A stretch of DNA of 64,000 nucleotides, taken from the NCBI GenBank assembly GCA_016801845.1, contig CM028927.1, positions 8,332,501 to 8,396,500 on the forward strand. The letters are read 5' to 3'. A program made the position numbers and the translations under genes. A model generated the notes under the pieces. It saw nothing but the letters and a program-made list of their open reading frames with translations, did no database searches and was not told the origin of the DNA. Positions 1-11,647 of the stretch are shown one piece after another; position 1 is the first letter of the stretch, and each line of letters opens with the position of its first letter. Source of the DNA: Polydactylus sextarius. Taxonomy: Eukaryota; Chordata; Actinopteri; Polynemidae.

Positions 1-1649
1 GAGTCACTGACATGCAGGAATACACAGAGGCTATGCCAGCTTTTATATCCAACAATAAACTATACGCAAGCATGGTAACCAAAAAATCCTGCCTGACTTG
101 GGACATCTGCAGAAAGATATTTAACACTCTTAACCCTGCAGAATTACAACATTTTTATTTTTTCTGAAAAAAAAGGTATAAAAGCGTAGTTTTTTTTCAC
201 ATTAGCTTAGTCATTGAGTCCTATAGTTTAGTCTCACAGTGCTATTGGATAGGATATTTGCAACAACACTTTGTTTCATTGGACTGGATTTATCAGGTTT
301 AAGTAAAATGCCTGTAATATTCTTTTGGTGATCATTACACTGACTAGAACATGTACATATGTGGTTATTGTGAAATACATTCCTTAAATGTAAAGTAGAG
401 CATGTTGTATATTTGTTGTAATTGTACAACACTGGGAAAGTGTGGTAGTCAAAATAGCCATGTTGTAAGTTGACAACATACTTGGATAAGTGTAGTCTAA
501 ATAGACATTTTAACCGGGACCTTCTATTATTCACAATATATTTTAAATTACACACATTTTCTACACATTCCAGACCCTATTATATATTATGTAGGATGTA
601 TATTTATTTTCACGTTTTTCGAATCCAATACTATTTGGAACCCATTGTACTAGAAGCTAAATTACAAAAATATATTGCAATAGCATATCAATTTCCTCTG
701 CTTATAATGTTATAGTAATCACCTTCAACACTTCAGTTTCTCATTCTGTTTGTACATATGTGCCCATTATTTTGGCTCAATTTAAAGTCAAAGCAGTTAG
801 TTCTGGGGGGATGCTGGACGATGTTTGTTGCATTGTTGTGGAACAGGTGAGAATGTTCAGGAATGCGAAATTAAGAAACACAGACGGTGACAACAAGCAG
901 CCCTCCGAATGCACAGAAAAGACAATCCTCGGGTGATGGGAGTCCCACAGCGTCCCACCAAACAGATCATGTGCACACCTGCCACTGGATGCACACAAGG
1001 ACCTTATTGGACATTTCCCAATGAAGACTAAGAGAGGGCGCTGCAGACACTGCCCCAAATGGTACACCAACACACAGTGCTGCAAGAGTGATGTTTGTCT
1101 TTGCTTTTTGGAGGATCACTGCGCTACTCCCTCATAGCCCTTGTACACCTAATAAACTTATACATATGTCTATACTGTACATATTCATGCAAATGAACCA
1201 TGCAAATGTACCCTTAGTTTTTATTACTGAGGTACAAACATTTGTACCTTTCTGTTCAGACAATGACTACAAATACAGGAGATTCTGCTACCCACTTCAC
1301 CCAACGTTGCAAGATTACAACGTTCTCACAAACATAATTTTCAACACTTGATTTTCATCTCCAAAGGCCTCCTACAACACCATCTAAGAGGTTGCATTTT
1401 TTACGTTTTACTATGTCTGGGTTTTACAGGGTTAACCAAACTTGAACCAACTTGCTGGAACAATTTGTCATGAAACTCATAAAAGCAGGTCTCAGCGCTG
1501 ACCTAGATCCCTTAGAGTTCACATAGTTACAGAGATAACTAGTCCAAAGACAATATCAAATCCACCATACTCCACCTCACTGCATTGCATCTGGGAAACA
1601 GGAACACCTATGCTTAGAGCCCTATTCCATTAGCTCTGATTGTAACAGT

Positions 1650-1815
1650 ATATACTGCACCACAGCATCTTGTGGAGAAACTGAATATTCTGACACAGCG
1701 GCCCTGCGTCAGAATATTCAGGACCCAGTTGCAGGTGCCAGTGTCCTCAGCTTCTCCACAAGCAGCTGCAGAATCATGTCAAAACCCATTGCAGTGAAAA
1801 CATTATTGCCTCAAC
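1650..1815 (-). mobile_element. Inverted 5' part of a Rex1-type LINE
   Basis: Read on the minus strand from about 1797 to 1690, this segment gives FDMILQLLVEKLRTL and then, after a one-base shift, CNWVLNILTQGRCVRI. These resemble the reverse-transcriptase block of Rex1/CR1-group LINEs in which an AFNT motif is followed by LVEKL and CNWVLDFL. The next block of the same protein is on the opposite strand from 1820, so the element is internally inverted. A shortened copy of the same block is also present in plus orientation at 1669-1707, which creates the inverted repeats there. It is not functional. Family assignment is from recalled motifs only. Confidence 0.6.
1669..1762. repeat. Nested inverted repeats inside the Rex1 remnant
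   Basis: Perfect 14-bp arms (1681-1694 and 1708-1721) flank a 13-nt spacer. An outer 11-bp perfect pair lies at 1669-1679 and 1752-1762. The two pairs are not concentric: the right side carries about 29 extra bases. This fits an inverted partial duplication of the same LINE segment with an internal deletion in the left copy. Confidence 0.8.
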
Positions 1816-2415
1816 TATGCTGAGCCCCGTACTGTTCCCTCTGCTGACTCATGACCGCCCTGCAAGGTTTGACAACGATCATGTTATACAGTTCGCAGAC
1901 GACTCCACTGTAGTCAGCCTCATTAGCAGTGAGAATGGGGCTGCTTAAAAGAGCAAGATGGAGCACCGGGCAGCCTGGTGCAAAACACACAGCCTTGCTC
2001 TCAACACAGTCCTGCTGACTGAAGACTTGGACTCAATCACCAACACCGCTGCCATCACTGAAGAGGCCCCCTCCTCAGGCTAAGACGAGCAAATATCCCT
2101 ACTCTAGCCTTGATCATGAGGCGCCATCGAAAGCTTATTCACCTACTGCATCACCTGCTGGCTTAGGAACAGCACAGCTGACAGGGAGCAACTAAACAGG
2201 ATAGTAACAAGTGTTGAAAAGATCATGGTGCCTTTCTACAATCTACCAACACTGCATCAACAGAGCCTCCAACATCATGGCCTCTCCTGTAGTCTGTTTT
2301 CCTGTTTTCTCAGATGCAGGAGCATCTGTGGCGGAATCACCTGAGCAGTTTATCACCCCCAGGCAGTCAGGCTCCTATATTTCTGGGACTGAAAAGTGTA
2401 TAAAAATGACATAAT
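1816..2415 (+). mobile_element. Rex1-type LINE reverse transcriptase remnant (3' part)
   Basis: From 1820 one frame reads LSPVLFPLLTHD and continues to QFADDSTVV, with the catalytic FADD at 1892-1903, before a stop near 1946. Further fragments follow in shifted frames: a stretch like ESLFTYCITCW near 2120-2165 and RCINRASNIM-like sequence near 2255. These occur in this order at the C-terminal end of Rex1/CR1-group LINE proteins. Frame changes and stops show a dead copy. It runs opposite to gabbr2. A (TC)n tract lies shortly beyond the 3' end. Confidence 0.65.
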
Positions 2416-2444
2416 TAAGGAAATCTTGAAGTTTATCTTAGCAT

Positions 2445-2461
2445 TCTCTCTCTCTCTCTCT
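2445..2461. repeat. (TC)n microsatellite
   Basis: A short run of TC dinucleotides just beyond the 3' end of the Rex1-type remnant. Confidence 0.9.
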
Positions 2462-5238
2462 CATCTCTTTTAGAATTAGTGATAAGTCCCTCAGGTATAA
2501 TCACTGGAGGAGGCATGACCTTGTCAAACAAACCTGGGCTTTGACTCTTCTTCACTCATAAGGATTACTCAATTATTCCACTAGGGTGTACACTGAGGAG
2601 GAGAAAAGTAGGGATCGGGAGGAGAGGATACATTATTCTTTTTTGTAAGTGCTACAAACAACCTGCAATTTCTTCTGGTGTGCATGTACACACCTTTTCC
2701 TGCTTAACACTCCTATAGGCCTTTTGAACTCTTCTGTGGCGTTGTCCTTGACTAGGAAAATGACAGATAACATCAGCCTTTGCAGCATCACAGGGCACGT
2801 TGTTCCTTCTCCTCTCAGTGAATCAACTTGTTTGATAACCAATTCTGGTATCAAAGAATCAGCAAATGTTGAAAATGTCAAGACTTTAAATACACAATTT
2901 CACAATAGTATATTCTACCTGCATACACAATCAGGATTTGTATAACTCAAAATCCTCAGCTGAATGATCAATGACTGTTTTCCTTCTACTTTCCACATTC
3001 GCTGTTAGAATCTACACAGCAGAAATAATTATATATCAGCACTGCTACTTGATGCTAAAATACTATCTCAGCAGTCTATCCCCACAGGGAATATTGATGG
3101 CTACAGAGGGCTAGTAAAACTTAATGTGTCGTTTGGCCCGTACAATCACATTTCACACCTTTTAGTGTGACAAGTCACTTTAAACAACTGTAAATAAATG
3201 TGTGATTCTCTATAACTGCTCAACTTTTCACTTTTAAAGACATACGTATGACACAAAAAAAGACTTTACTAGCGCTGGTATTGCATCAGCCATGTGTACG
3301 TTGAAAACAACACAAGATACCCACCCAACCCAGCTTTGCTCCATAGTACTTTTACTATGGGGATTTTAAAAGAACTAAACCACGAACAACTGATACAAAG
3401 GTGAGTCATGAGGGGTTTACTACACAGCAACTTTGACATAATCAGGCTTTCTTTGTGTGAGCTGACTCCACAAACTCTCAAATCAGAAATAACGGGTATC
3501 TAAAAGGTGGTTATCAACTGTCTTTCTTCTTTAGGCTCTGAGCATGATCCCATAAAAGGGGCCATTTGGCGTCATTAGGCATAAAATGGGCTGATCACGT
3601 GCTGCTTACTGTACAGCCAAGAGGAAGAGTTTATTTTAATGGGGAGCTATGGAGGATATAAAACAGTTATCGCAGCAAAAAGCAACACTATCAACGCAAA
3701 TAAAGTAAGAGAGGAACGCTGGAAGCAAATTGCTGATTGTGTACGTTAGTATATTTGCTCACCTGCTATTTATATTACAAAATTACTCATTTACTACCCA
3801 GCGCACACCCATTTATTTGTATCATGACAGCTGCACATTGAGAGTCTTAAACTTTATGCATATTCATTTTATTCTGCTTGATGATAAATCTAATATGAAA
3901 AAATGCTGCTTCATTTAAAAACATTGGTGTTATAGTTATTTAGGTTGAAAGGACAGTAAAAAGGCTATTCCCTGGAGGTAAAAAAACAGTAGTGATGCTG
4001 TAGCTATTTCAAAGTCCTGCAGAAGATGATAGAAAAGTAGGAAATTAATTCACATTTGAGTGATGTTGTGGATAGTAAATCCTTTCAAAAACCTCAACAG
4101 ATCTAACACATGGCTTATAAGCTCTCTTCTCCTTAAAGAATGACAAAGGTCATGGTTCCTTATCTACAATGCTGGTTAGTGCGTTGATTTAAAATCTGCA
4201 CTCAGAGGGACTTTAACTGCGATCAAGACCTCTGGTAGCAAGCTATCTCTTATCCCCATGAGAGACAGAGGGAATGAGAGACATCGAGGCCTCTGGCTAA
4301 GAACGTCTGACAGGGTAAAATGGAGGATCAGAGGCTGAGGACAGATGATGGGGTCATGTTGAGGATCGCTGCCTTTTGAAATATTCAAGCTGGGGCTGTC
4401 CCAGCTCTCCTTTCTACCCAGCTCAGACTCTTGGGGTGTCAAAAGGGTGAAAAATTCACAATCCCTGACAAGTGTGGGGGAAGTGATAAAGTGAAGGTTA
4501 AGGGGGAGATATAGTATGGCCAGAAGAAAATGCTGAGAGATAGCTGTTAACGTAAACTGTAGGGGAGGATTTGTTTGAGGAAAGTGAGTGTTGGAGACAC
4601 TGTGGGCAACAAGCTCTGGGATGAGAGAAATGGACATATGGAAAAGAGTGTGACACACAAAGACGCAAAAGGGGGCAGCAATGTGTTGCACGTCATAGAG
4701 ATTTAGGGCTACGTTTCAAAATGAGGTATTCATGTAATGTTTAAAAACCAAGACAATGCTCTTCATTTTAATAATGGCATTTCAAATTTTATGCCATTAT
4801 GCATTTTAATTTTAACAACCCATCTGGCTTATGAAAAAATATTTAAAACCCTTATTTAGACTAGATATGCCATCACCTCCAAGCCAAATGGGTCAATATT
4901 CCCTGGAGAACGTCTCTCCATGTCTCTCTATCACACATTCATGAACATACTGTATTCACGTTCACATATAAGCTTTTTCCTTAATTCTTTTCATTCCGTC
5001 ACCACAGAAATGAAGAGCAAATACATATATTATATATTTTGTGATGGGACAACATACCTGTTAGTGCTCCTTCTACTGTTTAAATCTTGCAGGTGATTTA
5101 TGCTACAGGTCATGCTCATCTTAGCTTGACCCAAAAATATTTAAGATGGTGCCTCAATCTGTCTATCTGTAGCTGTGCCCCAGTTCCAGATCATGTGTTA
5201 ATTCTACATAGTTTTTCAGTCTGAAGTGTGTTTACAGT

Positions 5239-5260
5239 AAAAATAAATAAATAAATAAAA
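5239..5260. repeat. (AAAT)n microsatellite
   Basis: About five AAAT units within the partial intron. Confidence 0.85.
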
Positions 5261-6415
5261 GATTCAAAACCTGATAAAAATGCTTGATTTTATATTTTCT
5301 CTTTGAAGCACTGTAGTGTCTTGCAATGCTCGAGGGAAAAGAAGCACTACTCATAGCTGCAAACCAATAAAATCAAATGTGGACTGTGCTTAAAGGGTGA
5401 CTTTAAAAACTAAACAATATGTTTTAAGTCTTTGCAAAACTCTTTTTTTCTTGAAGTTTAAAAGGTTGTGTCATTCCTTTTAATTAAATTGCGAAACCAG
5501 TCCTGACTCTCTATCTCTCTTATGCTCTCAGACAGAAGACACACGCTCACAGAGTGAGAGAGTGATGTAAGCAGCCAGAGGGATCGAGGTCCTCTGCAGT
5601 GGGGAAGATAAGATGGTTAGGCAGAGAGAGCTGAACAGCACCATGCAGTGTGCTACATACAGTCTGGGGAGCCTTGGAGCTGGGAATCCCCTGCATCGAG
5701 ATGCAATCTCTGGGTTATTCTGTCACTCAGCAGGCCCTGCTGGCTCAAACACCCTCAGGATGAGGCTATGAGGACACATAGTACTGAGGCTTGTTTTTAC
5801 AAACAAACATTCACCACCTAAACTTACATTTTATTGTTGCAGAGGAGCAAAAGCAAAGACTTTTAGATTCACTTAACGTGCTCCCATACAGACACAGAAT
5901 GAACATGCAGCCACTTACAGACAGATTTGCCTCTCAAACAAGGAAAAGGGTCTAAAAGACTAATGTTTATATCAAATTTATATATTCTGACAAACAACCC
6001 TTGCAGCTGTATGAATCCTCTCCAGAAAAAAAACAACTAGTGAGATAAATGTGTGTACAAAGCATTTGACTTCAAAAGTGTTGAATCTTTCTATATCCCT
6101 TTCCCTGTGAAGATGACTCTGCTAAAGGCTTTTCTTAAGCCCTCTTGGTCTGGATCCATTAAAGGTACCACTATATCATCCACAGCAGCCTTCTGGGTTA
6201 TTAAAAACTGGAAAGGATGTGATAATCCTGTGCAAACTTTCTGAAACAAGAGCAGGTTTTATTGAACACAGATGTAAATTCTGACATTAGAGTCAGGAGA
6301 GCAGCTGGCTGGATGTGGGAGGCATAAAAGAAACATCAATAATGGCAACACAAAGTTGTTGTTGCTTTGAAAAAAGTTGAGCAAATGTTACAGTGTGTAA
6401 TCAGGGGCCCTTAAA

Positions 6416-6494
6416 TAGTAGAATAGAATAGAATAGAATAGAATAGAATAGAATAGAATAGAATAGAATAGAATAGAATAGAATAGAGTAGAAT
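6416..6494. repeat. Pentanucleotide (AATAG)n microsatellite next to gabbr2 exon F
   Basis: About 15 copies of a five-base unit, with one or two variant units at the right end. On the transcribed strand it is a (TTCTA)n tract starting about 20 nt after the exon F donor. Length is likely polymorphic. Because five bases times three equals fifteen, read-through from exon F has no stop across the array and would encode a five-residue repeat of the YSILF type. Confidence 0.95.
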
Positions 6495-6514
6495 AACAGT
6501 AGTGTCCAACATAC

Positions 6515-6575
6515 CTTGAAACTGGTTGAATTTTATCGTGCCCATTCTCTCTCCATTCCGAAACATGACTTGACC
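6515..6575 (-). CDS. gabbr2: gabbr2 exon F: GABA-B receptor 2, lobe 1 segment near the end of the ligand-binding fold
   Basis: This 61-bp exon encodes GQVMFRNGERMGTIKFNQFQ plus the first base of the next codon, differing from recalled human GABBR2 (about residues 413-432) at only two positions. The acceptor has a pyrimidine-rich TTTTCTTCTTTTCAG and the donor is GTATGT after a phase 1 end. Preceding exon E ends in phase 0, so they join cleanly. The block lies near the C-terminal side of the Venus-flytrap domain. The following exon is not in the window. The donor is followed within about 20 nt by a (TTCTA)n repeat, unusually close for a simple repeat. Identity is near certain because of the invariant FRNGERMGTIKF core. 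Confidence 0.95.
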
Positions 6576-8364
6576 CTGAAAAGAAGAAAACACAAAAATA
6601 TTAGAGTTATCTTTCATATGACATTGAACAACATACCATAGCTATTTAAGGTGCAAAAACATCCCATTCGTCTGAGGAGGATGCAACGTAAGCATTGAAG
6701 CGACTATTGAATAGAAAAAAGTGCTTTCCTTATTTCCTTGAGCAGGCAAAGGACATCAGATTCTGCACACTGCATCTCATGTGATTAGAAGTGACTAAAA
6801 GTGATCTGTATATAGAAGTAAACAGAATTATCTTTCAGGCAATTCATTTGCTAACATCCTTGGAACAACAGCCATGTCAGCAAGGCTGTCTGGTTTAACT
6901 GTGTTTGCTCAAAGCATTGGCACAATTCTGGGATTAGACAGTGTTTCAAAAGCTATTTTTTAAGTCAGACTCACATTTGGCCATAGAACAGAGTATGCAG
7001 GTTTGTGAATATTCCTGAGATTCAGTTCAACATTTTGCTTTTTATATTGATTTGTCTCACAAAGGGTGTGTTTATTGGTTGAAGAAAACCTCTGATTTAA
7101 ACTCCACGGAAACAAGACACACTATTTCAAACCAGAAAGTGTTTGGCAAATGAAGACTAGGAAGACAAAAGCAGTTCAACTTTGTGGCAAAAATTGTGAG
7201 TCATTCAAATCAATTTTGGCTCCTTTAGCTCATTTGATCTTCTCCCGTACAGTCTCATTCTCTATTTCTATCTCTCTCTTGTTCTATTTTCTCCTCCACT
7301 CTCTCTCTTCCCTCTTTATCCACCAAGACTGTTCAATTAATTCAGCTCGCCATCTGCACACAGAGCTCCTTAATTACACATTTGACCGGGTTTACATATT
7401 ACTGGCTGGCAGAACAGGTGAACGGATAGATGGATAGATCCAAATTTGCCTTAAAAAGATGGCAAGCTTTGAAGTAGCAGAGCATCCCACCCCTCTGTTT
7501 GAATCACAGTCTTTGTGCATCGTCTTTGATGTTGTTTTAAGTGTGTGCTTACCTTAAGTTTACAAATCTACCATTTGGATGCACTTTATATATTGTCATA
7601 TTATGCTTATGTACATACATGTGCCCCTAATGCTGTGTGCAAGTGAACCACTCCTGGGACACAAAACCTCCAACATTACTTTTAACCACGTGATATTCAG
7701 CAAGTCCTCTACTACACATTTCACACCACAGTGTCAGTCTGGTTTTTCCAAGCTAAGTTTTATACACCGCACACTGCTCTCCCTTACATTACACTATGCA
7801 ATCATGGCTAAAGTGTAAGTAGGACAACGCGGTGCATCTCAACTCAGCTCATTAGGTACTAGGTTCAGATAATGGCGGTGTGTGAACAGGGTCAGACGAT
7901 GTGAGTTGAAATAGAGGAACCTGACATGAACCCATAATAACTGTGAGTGTGTGTGTATCCAGGTTTCTAGAGTAGCTGCACCACTGTGCCCTTGCTGTGC
8001 ATTAGCATTGCTATCATAATTACCCTTCACATCATCAAAAGTGGAGCTATCAAACACACACACACCTTATTGAAATGGCGTGTAGTTACTTTAACAGCCC
8101 CCAATTTGTCCTCTCAAGTGTAAACACAGTGCATAGATTATGCAAAGTAGATCAAACATATGCAGTCACCAGCTCAGAGATTCTTAATTGAAAATAAATG
8201 TCTGTGCTATGAAGATTAAATTGACCATTTTTGACCAAAATTCAGAGGAGTTACTGTAAAGCCTCTTTCTATAATATGTTATGCTGCTCTAGAGTTCAGG
8301 AGTATTGACACAGACAGGTGTCTTTTGTTTCTTATTCAAAGGATGTATGAACCTGTGCCGTAGT

Positions 8365-8392
8365 GGTGTGTGTGTGTGTGTGTGTGTGTGTG
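8365..8392. repeat. (TG)n microsatellite
   Basis: About 14 uninterrupted TG units inside gabbr2 intron E-F. Confidence 0.95.
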
Positions 8393-10808
8393 CGCCTGTC
8401 TGAGGTGAGATGAGGGAGGTACCTAAGTATCACTTTGTCTGTAGGTGAGAATACTGTCAGTGACAAAAGTGCTGAGGTCAAATGAGGTGTCAGTCTGTGG
8501 GCTGCAGGTGTGACATCCTTTGGGTCTTTGAGGTTTGAGGTGGGAACACATTTGATGCGAATGTAACAGTGTTATGTACACATGCATATACATGAACATT
8601 AACAGATGAAAACAGATGCACAAAGCCATCCCACTCTGTCTCGCCTCAGTGTGTGCACTTGAGTGGACTGTCAAGCCTGAGGCTGTGTTGCTCATCGTTA
8701 CCCACAAGGACACTAATACTAACAAAATGACCACTCGGCTCAGACAAAACAACAGTGAAATAAAAATGAAACTCACACACGTGTCATCCCCCAATCACAA
8801 CTTGTGTCTTTTTCTATCCACTCGTCCCTGATGAATTCCAGTGTACATCATCCAGTGGCTGTAGCAGCAATCTGCACTCTCTCTACCCTGGAAGTCCCTC
8901 CCAGCTAATGTTAGCCTTCTCTATGGCCCTGACAACAGCCAGATCAATACTCTGGAGCCCTCAATGATCACCCTGCTGCTGCTGCAGCTGCCTCTACTAT
9001 CCTGAGTCAGCAGCAGGACTAAGATCAGTGGAGAATACATAGAGGAGTCCCACAAGATGTATGAGTAAACAGCCAAGTGCAAACCACGACACCAGAGTAG
9101 ATATAAGGCTTAATTCAGGGTATGGTCCTCTATGAATGGCACAAAATTAAAATCAAGGATAAACAGCATTTGTTGTTAAACTGGTGCCTGTACATAAACT
9201 CATTTTGTTGGAATCCCAGTAGATGTTATTGTAATTGACAAGCAAACTGAGCAAACTGAGCAAACTGTGTAGTAGATGTTTTTAAAAAAAATCTGAATTC
9301 AAACATAGCATAAAAGGTGTGTGCTTCGTGGAGGGAAAATTGCCTTCCTACGTCTTTTGATCATGTGTGGGAGGAAGCCTCTATGTGCTAAGTGTGTGCT
9401 ATATATGGCAAGGTTTTTGATCTCATTTCATATAATCCCTTAAAAGAACAGCTATTATAGCTGACAGATCTCAAAGCTTTTAGTATAATGCTGTTGTCTA
9501 TAAACAACATATTTGTTTGCCACATGCATGATAATCGTGCTTTTTTGACTACTTAAAGATTGTGATTGTCAAGATAAAAACATTATAGAAGGCATTCATT
9601 GGTTTAATAGTGTTTTATATTCCCATTTCCCTTCAATGCATTATTTTCAGACTGTTTTAGAATTCAAAGCCATGTAAAACTGAACAATCATATGGTAGAA
9701 TAATATCTACTCACCCATTTAAATCTCAAAATCAAGTAGCTAACACTTATATATTACATACTTTCTTTATCAACCGTGACCATTCATTACTACACTTAAC
9801 TCATAAAGCAGGATGTCAATGATGGCTCCTTGAGGTCTGAGTACATTAAAGCACTATACTTAAGTGCAAAGTAACATAATGTCTGAATGTCTGGGATAAA
9901 GTCTTTCTTCGTGATGAGAAATTTACATTTGTCTTGATTTGCAGCAAATTCTCCTTTTTCACCCCTTCATTTTAGAAATTCAGAATTCAAGACTTTTACT
10001 TGAGTACATTAAGAGCAGGACATTTTCGTGAATAAAAATCCTTGAGACCACTGATGGCAACATATGAAGGATCGATATCAGTCAATACAGATGCAAAAGA
10101 TGGAAGGATAAGAATGCTGCTCTATTCAAACATCCTAGTAGGACTTCAGCATCTTTTGGGTGCTTGAAGTAAAAAGTGAATGTATAGTTACAAGACCATC
10201 AACACTCCTGCAATGCTGTGTTTCGTTAAATCTCAGAGGAAAAGCCCAATGTCAGCCTGCACCTGATCAGCAGCCCTGAGTGGCTCTGTGCTGAGAGTAA
10301 AACGATGAGGAATGAGAACCCAAAGGATCTGCTATAGTGCTGCAACACACATACAGTGTACCCCCAGGGACATTAGTCCCCAAAGGTCTTCACAATAACA
10401 CTAGTCAGTACCCTGTGCTGATTTCCTCAAAGACTATTTTCCCTCCCTCTCGCTCTTTCTTGTTCTCCTGACATCTATGCTGTAGCAGAATCTTTCTCTC
10501 GTGTTCCACCTTGACTTTATTTTCTCAGCCTATAACATTCGGTGAATGTTTATGGGTGAAGTATTTCTTAACATTGCTCCACAGTAATTTTCAGTATAGC
10601 ACTTTTTTGTGATGTTCAGTTGCATTGGTTAGAGCTTTTATTTGTACACAATATGATTCTATGTGAGTAATGTCCACTGTTGTGTAGGGCCCTGCATGCT
10701 TACTGGCAGTCGATTCCAGGACCCACGAGGCAACCTCTAATAATGGAGTGGCCTTTACAGGGAAACATGAGATATTCTCTAATAGCTCAAGAGGAAGTGA
10801 GAGTGAGA

Positions 10809-10810
<2 letters not shown>

Positions 10811-10853
<43 letters not shown>

Positions 10854-10871
10854 GGTGTGCACACACACACA
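10811..10871. repeat. (AC)n microsatellite
   Basis: Twenty perfect AC units at 10811-10850, then a short interruption and more CA units to about 10871. It immediately precedes a copy of a diverged dispersed sequence. Confidence 0.95.
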
Positions 10872-10885
10872 TACATACAGCTTGT

Positions 10886-10972
10886 AGATAGCATAGCCAC
10901 CAGGATCAATCTAGAATGCACTGGAGTGAGATGGCAGCTCCAAATGACATTACTTTAGGCTTCATACAGAGA
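10886..10972 (+). repeat. Diverged repeat, copy 1
   Basis: About 79 alignable bases match 13915-13993 in the same orientation with roughly nine mismatches and one 8-bp gap by eye. Shared blocks include AGGATCAATCT, CAGCTCCAAAT and AGGCTTCATACAG. Both copies follow CA-rich sequence. Family unknown. Confidence 0.8.
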
Positions 10973-11404
10973 CAAGGATGGCTAAGCAAGCCTCTCTACA
11001 AACAAGCTTCAAGCCCTGCAGAACAGTAATTAATGCCTTCATGTGTTGTTCTGACATTTGCCCACTACATACAACCAAACTACATATTTCTGTTAACACA
11101 CAGTGTTAAATTCAAAAACACTTGAAGCTACATATTCAAATACATAAGACACTTAAGACACACCATACACTAAGCCAGTGTGTGGTGTTGCTTTAGGTGT
11201 TAAAGCAACACAACTGCATGTATGTCACTGATACAAACAAAATGTTTGCCTACATGTAGATATAAATGTAGTATAGTGTAGACAAAGGCATCCTGATGAC
11301 TAAAGGTGCAATATAAAACTAGAGGAAAGCCACTTTAGTTTTGGACATGTCAGATGGAAATCTCTTTGCGCCATATTTTTAAAGTTGTCTGCTCCATAAC
11401 TCAC

Positions 11405-11647
11405 TGTAACACCGAGGAAGTTAGTCTCGTTCATGACGTCCAGCACCATCTTTCCAACTTCACGGTCATCCACAGTGAAGTTGTGGTAGGTGTTCTGCCG
11501 ATGTTTTATCCGGAGCAGTTCCATCACTCGAGTCAGGGTTTTTGCAATGACCCAGATCCCATCATAGGCGAAGCCGTGAAACTTACTGGCCTCCACACCT
11601 TTCTGCTGAAGCTCTCGGCTATATTCCCTCTCATACTCCTTGGGGGT
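11405..11647 (-). CDS. gabbr2: gabbr2 exon E: GABA-B receptor 2 ligand-binding domain
   Basis: This 243-bp exon (81 codons, phase 0 at both ends) runs from TPKEYEREY through SKFHGFAYDGIWVIAKTL to MNETNFLGVT. It matches recalled human GABBR2 residues about 334-412 but is two residues longer in the loop before SKFHG. GABBR2 does not bind GABA itself. It pairs with GABBR1 and couples the heterodimer to Gi/o protein. The NET sequon corresponds to a human N-glycosylation site (about Asn404), and an NFT sequon lies one position from human Asn389. The acceptor is CCTTCCCAG and the donor GTGAGT. Read-through past the donor stays open for about 35 codons before a stop near 11300. That frame is intronic, not coding. 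Confidence 0.97.

Larger units (their letters stand above)
1..6514 (-). other. gabbr2: Partial gabbr2 intron downstream of exon F
   Basis: This is the intron that follows exon F, running off the left edge. I looked for the next expected coding block (end of the ligand-binding domain and first transmembrane helix) and did not see it, so it probably lies outside. The interval holds a rearranged Rex1-type LINE remnant (1650-2415), a (TC)n run at 2445-2461, an (AAAT)n run at 5239-5260 and a pentanucleotide repeat at 6416-6494. The remainder is AT-rich DNA in which I recognise nothing. Several open frames here look like chance. Confidence 0.75.
6576..11404 (-). other. gabbr2: gabbr2 intron E-F (4829 bp)
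   Basis: Intron with a GTGAGT donor at 11404 and a CAG acceptor at 6576. It contains a (TG)n tract (8365-8392), a long (AC)n tract (10811-10850) and one copy of a short diverged repeat (10886-10972) whose partner lies in another intron. No exon, RNA gene or transposon was otherwise recognised. Confidence 0.85.

Noticed and set aside
3656..3662. TATAAAA considered as a promoter
   Set aside because: AT-rich intron gives many such matches. No associated transcript, initiator or downstream gene on either strand.
4176..4691. 171-codon minus-strand open frame, the longest not attributable to a LINE RT or repeat
   Set aside because: The plus strand here is purine-rich, which depletes stop codons on the other strand. 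No recognisable domain, no convincing splice sites, and it lies inside a gabbr2 intron.
6416..6494. Regular array considered as CRISPR or satellite
   Set aside because: The unit is five bases without spacers, an ordinary microsatellite.
11300..11404. Open read-through of exon E into the intron as an alternative C-terminus
   Set aside because: It encodes about 35 unremarkable residues and no poly(A) signal was seen close behind, so it is not annotated as coding.
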